From positions 1-18,324 of the forward strand of contig PJAB01001000.1 in assembly GCA_002887195.1 (NCBI GenBank): a DNA stretch of 18,324 nt, read 5' to 3'. The stretch is from Chrysochromulina parva (lineage: Eukaryota; Haptophyta; Prymnesiales; Chrysochromulinaceae). The position numbers and the translations under genes were made by a program. Position 1 is the stretch's first letter; every line of letters begins with the position of its first letter. Under the pieces are notes generated by a model. That model worked only from the letters and a program-made list of their open reading frames with translations. It had not been told where the DNA came from and did no database searches. Of this stretch, positions 15,698-18,324 are shown in pieces.

Positions 15698-18061
15698 CTA
15701 AACGGCCGAGGCAAGCGGCTTGAGATTCTTCGGACGCAGCGCCAACTTGGAGCCCTCGGCCTCGCCGTCGACTGTGACGTGCCAAAGGCCCTTTTCCGCA
15801 TCGAGCCCGATCACGCGAGCCTTCTTGCCGTTGAGGTCGCCGCGCATCCCGAGCCCAATCACCATGCAAATGTCGCCCACGCAGATCTCTAGATTCTCAT
15901 CCTCGTCTACCTCGTCAGCGGCGAAGAAGGCCTTGAGCAGCCGATTGCGCACCCCCACCGAGAAGCCAAACTCCTTCATAGCTCCGAGGCTCAACGCCTT
16001 AGCGTCGGCGAGCGTTTTGACGTCATTCTCCTCCAGCAGTGCGACCACAGACGAAGGCTCTTGGACCTTGCAGATACACTTGCGCAGTCTTGCATCGAGC
16101 CAGGGAAACTCCGCGAGCAGCTTCGCCTCCGCGGCCGCCTCTGCGGCTGCCTCCGCCTCGGCCTTGGCCTTCTCCTGGGCAGCAGCCTTCGCCTCCGCAG
16201 CCGCTTTCGCCTTCGCCTCGGCGATTGCCTGCTTCTCAGTCGCCACAGCGAAGGCCTTGAACAGCCGATTGCGCACCCCCACCGAGAAGCCGAGCTCCTT
16301 GAGAGCTGGGAGGCTCAACTCATTAGCGTCGGCGAGCGTTTTGACGTCATTCTCCATGAGCACTGCGCCCACAGACCTGATATCGAAGCCTTTCAGGGCC
16401 TTGCAAAGCGCCGCATCAAGCCAGGGAAATTCCGCGAGTAGCTTCGCCTCCGCGGCCGCCTCTGCAGCTGCCTCCGCCTCGGCCTTGGCCTTCACCTCGG
16501 CAGCAGCCTTCGCCTCCGCAGCCGCCTTCGCCTCGGCCGCCACCTTCGCCTCCGCAGCCGCCTTCGCCTCCGCCGCCGCCCTCGCCTCCGCAGCCGCCTT
16601 CGCCTCCGCAGCCGCCTTCGCCTCCGCCGCCGCCTGCGCCTCCGCAGCCGCCTTCGCCTCGGCAGCCGCCTGCGCCTCCGCAGCCGCCTTCGCCTCCGCA
16701 GCCGCCTTCGCCTCCGCAGCCGCCTTCGCCTCCGCCGCCGCCTGCGCCTCCGCAGCCGCCTTCGCCTCCGCAGCCGCCTTCGCCTCGGCAGCCGCCTTCG
16801 CCTCCGCCGCCGCCTGCGCCTCCGCAGCCGCCTTCGCCTCCGCAGCCGCCTTCGCCTCCGCCGCCGCCTGCGCCTCCGCAGCCGCCGCCGCCTCGGCCTC
16901 GGCAGCCGTCTTCGCCTCGGCCGCCGCTTCGGCCTCGGCCGCCGCCTGCGCCTCGGCAGCCGCCTTCGCCTCCGTCTCTATGGCTGCCTTCTTGGCCGCC
17001 TCGGCCTCCGTAACTACGGCCGCTGCACGAGCAGCTTCCTCGACCGAAGGAAGCTCGAGCTCCAAGGCAAGTGGCTTCTCCGCCGCGCGCTGCATCTCTT
17101 CCTTGATGCGGGCCATCACCGCAGTGCGCGACACGCCTTCCATAGGCTCACCTGCGACGCTGACAACCTTGCTGCCGACCACCACGCCTTGATGCTCAGC
17201 CTGCGAGCCCGGATTCACATTGAGGATGGTGACGTAGCCGTCAACCTGGCTGAACGCCATCCCCAGAGGGCCGGGACCAAAGGTGGCCGTGAGCACCGCC
17301 TTCGCCTCCGCAGCCGCCTTCGCCTCCGCAGCCGCCTTCGCCTCCGCAGCCGCCTTCGCCTCTGCAGCCGCCTTCGCCTCCGCAGCCGCCTGCGCCTCCG
17401 CAGCCGCCTGCGCCTTCGCCTCCGCCGCCGCCTTCGCCTCCGCCGCCGCCTTCGCCTCCGCCGCCGCCTGCGCCTCCGCAGCCGCCTCGGCCTCGGCCGC
17501 CACCTTCGCCTCCGCAGCCGCCTTCGCCTCCGCAGCCGCCTTCGCCTCCGCAGCCGCCTTCGCCTCCGCCGCCGCCTGCGCCTCCGCAGCCGCCTCGGCC
17601 TCGGCCGCCGCCTTCGCCTCCGCGGCCGCTTGCGCCTCCGCAGCCGCCTTCGCCTCGGCAGCCGCCTTCGCCTCCGCAGCCGCCTTCGCCTCCGCAGCCG
17701 CCTGCGCCTCAGAGGCCGCCTTTGCCTCCGCAGCCGCCTCGGCCTCGGCCGCCGCCTTCGCCTCCGCAGCCGCCTTCGCCTCGGCAGCTGCCTTCGCCTC
17801 CGCAGCCGTCTCGGAATCCGTCTGGCCTCCGAGCAGATCGGTCTCGCCTGGGGAAGAAGGCGCCGGCGGCGGCGCTGAGGGCCCTTCCCCTTCGATACCC
17901 TCACCCGCCTCGGCAGCCTCTCCCTTCGCCTTCTTCTTCTTCTTCTTCTTCTTTGCCGCGGCCGCGCCGCCCTCACCACCCTCGGCGGCCGCATCGCCGT
18001 CCTCGACGTCGTCGTCGACCGGCACATTCGCTGAGGCCGATTGCGTGTCGTCCGTCTTCAT
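15698..18061 (-). CDS. PDZ / twin SAM-like / SH3-like scaffold with AEAK helices
   Basis: A 787-residue protein from the ATG at 18061. The first 85 residues are acidic and disordered with an eight-Lys run at about 37-44. An AEAKAA repeat tract covers about 86-255. A PDZ domain follows at about 256-338 (GPLGMAF as the carboxylate-binding loop, then VNPGSQAEHQGVVVGSKVVSV). A second AEAKAA tract covers about 360-530. Two near-identical SAM-like domains (each LLAEFPWLDA ... NDVKTLADA ... GFSVGVRNRL) are at about 540-607 and 646-714. The end, about 720-780 (VGDICMVIGLGMRGDLNGKKARVIG ... LKPL, abridged), is a small SH3/KOW-like beta domain. No enzyme domain. Best read as a cytoskeletal or membrane-associated scaffold with long rigid helices. 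No named orthologue recognised. It is divergent from the gene starting at 18240. Confidence 0.75.
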   Translation of the reverse strand: MKTDDTQSASANVPVDDDVEDGDAAAEGGEGGAAAAKKKKKKKKAKGEAAEAGEGIEGEGPSAPPPAPSSPGETDLLGGQTDSETAAEAKAAAEAKAAAEAKAAAEAEAAAEAKAASEAQAAAEAKAAAEAKAAAEAKAAAEAQAAAEAKAAAEAEAAAEAQAAAEAKAAAEAKAAAEAKAAAEAKVAAEAEAAAEAQAAAEAKAAAEAKAAAEAKAQAAAEAQAAAEAKAAAEAKAAAEAKAAAEAKAAAEAKAVLTATFGPGPLGMAFSQVDGYVTILNVNPGSQAEHQGVVVGSKVVSVAGEPMEGVSRTAVMARIKEEMQRAAEKPLALELELPSVEEAARAAAVVTEAEAAKKAAIETEAKAAAEAQAAAEAEAAAEAKTAAEAEAAAAAEAQAAAEAKAAAEAKAAAEAQAAAEAKAAAEAKAAAEAKAAAEAQAAAEAKAAAEAKAAAEAKAAAEAQAAAEAKAAAEAQAAAEAKAAAEAKAAAEARAAAEAKAAAEAKVAAEAKAAAEAKAAAEVKAKAEAEAAAEAAAEAKLLAEFPWLDAALCKALKGFDIRSVGAVLMENDVKTLADANELSLPALKELGFSVGVRNRLFKAFAVATEKQAIAEAKAKAAAEAKAAAQEKAKAEAEAAAEAAAEAKLLAEFPWLDARLRKCICKVQEPSSVVALLEENDVKTLADAKALSLGAMKEFGFSVGVRNRLLKAFFAADEVDEDENLEICVGDICMVIGLGMRGDLNGKKARVIGLDAEKGLWHVTVDGEAEGSKLALRPKNLKPLASAV
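15926..16490 (-). repeat. 324-bp in-frame tandem duplication (SAM-like domain)
   Basis: AAGGCCTTGA at 15927 recurs at 16251 (offset 324 bp), and CAGGGAAA at 16101 recurs at 16422 (offset 321 bp), so the copies differ by at least one codon-sized indel plus substitutions. The second copy adds one more SAM-like domain and its AEAK-type linker. Confidence 0.85.
16490..16980 (-). repeat. AEAKAA coding repeat tract 2
   Basis: An 18-bp unit (plus-strand form GCCTCCGCAGCCGCCTTC) repeated with small variations (CTCG, GCC/GCA, TGC for TTC). It encodes an Ala/Glu/Lys/Gln helix between the PDZ and SAM-like domains. All six frames are open here. Confidence 0.95.
17298..17808 (-). repeat. AEAKAA coding repeat tract 1
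   Basis: The same 18-bp unit as the 16490-16980 tract, on the N-terminal side of the PDZ domain. Near-identity between the two tracts suggests exchange or shared expansion. The plus-strand reading gives Arg/Leu-, Ala/Ser- or Pro-rich frames that are not genes. Confidence 0.95.
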
Positions 18062-18239
18062 GTCGATTTGCAGTAGGAGGTGCCACGGGAGAGGTGCCGA
18101 CTTGCTTGTTGGTTGAGAAAGGAGGGTGCTGCCGCGAGGAATCCGGAATAAATCGTTCACAAATCCCCGAGATCGCCATGTGGAGATTGCTCAAACGCGT
18201 GCGCCGTGGTTGGTCGAGGGTCCCCATGGTCATTCCCGC
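18062..18239. promoter_or_regulatory. Shared intergenic region of a divergent pair
   Basis: These 178 bp separate the PDZ/SAM protein start and the start of the partial Cys-rich protein. An upstream ATG at 18178 opens a different plus-strand frame that runs to 18288, overlapping the start at 18240. No TATA box seen. Confidence 0.4.
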
Positions 18240-18324
18240 ATGCCGCTCAAGAAGTGCCAGTGGTATGGGTGCCACAACGAAGATTTGACCGAGATCACAG
18301 CAGCCGAGGAGGACTTCTGCAAGT
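18240..18324 (+). CDS. Start of a Cys-rich, possibly zinc-binding protein (3'-partial)
   Basis: The ATG at 18240 begins MPLKKCQWYGCHNEDLTEIT and stays open to the window edge (28 codons). Cys6, Cys11 and His12, then a later Phe-Cys near the edge, give a C-x4-C spacing like the start of small zinc-binding domains (C-x-x-x-GC type). This composition is unlike random GC-rich translation, which supports a real gene. Too little is present to name a family. An overlapping frame from the ATG at 18178 ends at 18288 and would be an upstream frame if this call is right. Confidence 0.4.
   Translation, partial: MPLKKCQWYGCHNEDLTEITAAEEDFCK

Noticed and set aside
15720..18116. Plus-strand frames of 490, 229 and 277 codons opposite the PDZ-SAM gene
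   Set aside because: They are by-products of stop-free 18-bp repeats; the translations are Ala/Ser-, Arg/Leu- or Pro-rich without domains, while the minus strand holds PDZ, SAM-like and SH3-like segments.

Overview
The window looks like nuclear DNA of a gene-dense, intron-poor, GC-rich unicellular eukaryote, most likely a photosynthetic alga with a red-lineage secondary plastid, such as a haptophyte or related group. The reasons are eukaryote-only proteins (a PWP1-type WD40 nucleolar protein, an LYR-motif mitochondrial protein, IQ-motif and ARM-repeat proteins, an ER-lumen EF-hand protein), two proteins whose N-termini look like bipartite plastid presequences, one clear GT-AG intron, and alanine-rich low-complexity tracts. 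The exact lineage cannot be fixed from sequence alone.

Layout, left to right: a low-complexity protein with a SAM-like segment and several internal repeats (6-1139, +, possibly 5'-truncated); an IQ-motif/long-helix protein (1346-3469, +); a plastid-type single-pass membrane protein (3669-4103, -); head-to-head with it, a secreted or ER-retained two-EF-hand protein (4338-4691, +); a SpoU/TrmH-family RNA methyltransferase (4898-5815, -); head-to-head with it, an LYRM5/ETFRF1-like LYR protein (6019-6261, +); about 1.15 kb without a convincing gene, holding a TATA-like box and a microsatellite; a small Lys/Pro/Ala-rich protein (7413-7808, +); a PWP1-like WD40 protein (8489-10477, +); about 1.2 kb holding at most one weak reading frame; a GH43-like glycoside hydrolase with discoidin-like and fibronectin-III-like domains (11728-13770, +) interrupted by a 75-bp intron; an ARM-repeat protein with a myristoylation-type N-terminus (14143-14988, +); a 709-bp spacer; a large PDZ/SAM/SAM/SH3-like protein with long Ala-Glu-Ala-Lys helices (15698-18061, -); and head-to-head with it, the start of a Cys-rich protein (18240 to the window end, +).

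The genes do not form one pathway. They are an ordinary mix of housekeeping (ribosome biogenesis, RNA methylation, mitochondrial assembly), plastid, secretory and scaffold functions. I see no undescribed multi-gene system. The most interesting signals are at the DNA level: (1) a 75-bp intron whose 5' half is an exact copy of the exon that follows it, which suggests a young intron made by local duplication; (2) a short repeat of at least 20 bp, copied six times inside the first gene and translated in two different reading frames, so it spread as DNA and not as a protein motif; (3) three closely spaced head-to-head gene pairs; (4) a 324-bp in-frame duplication that doubled a SAM-like domain.
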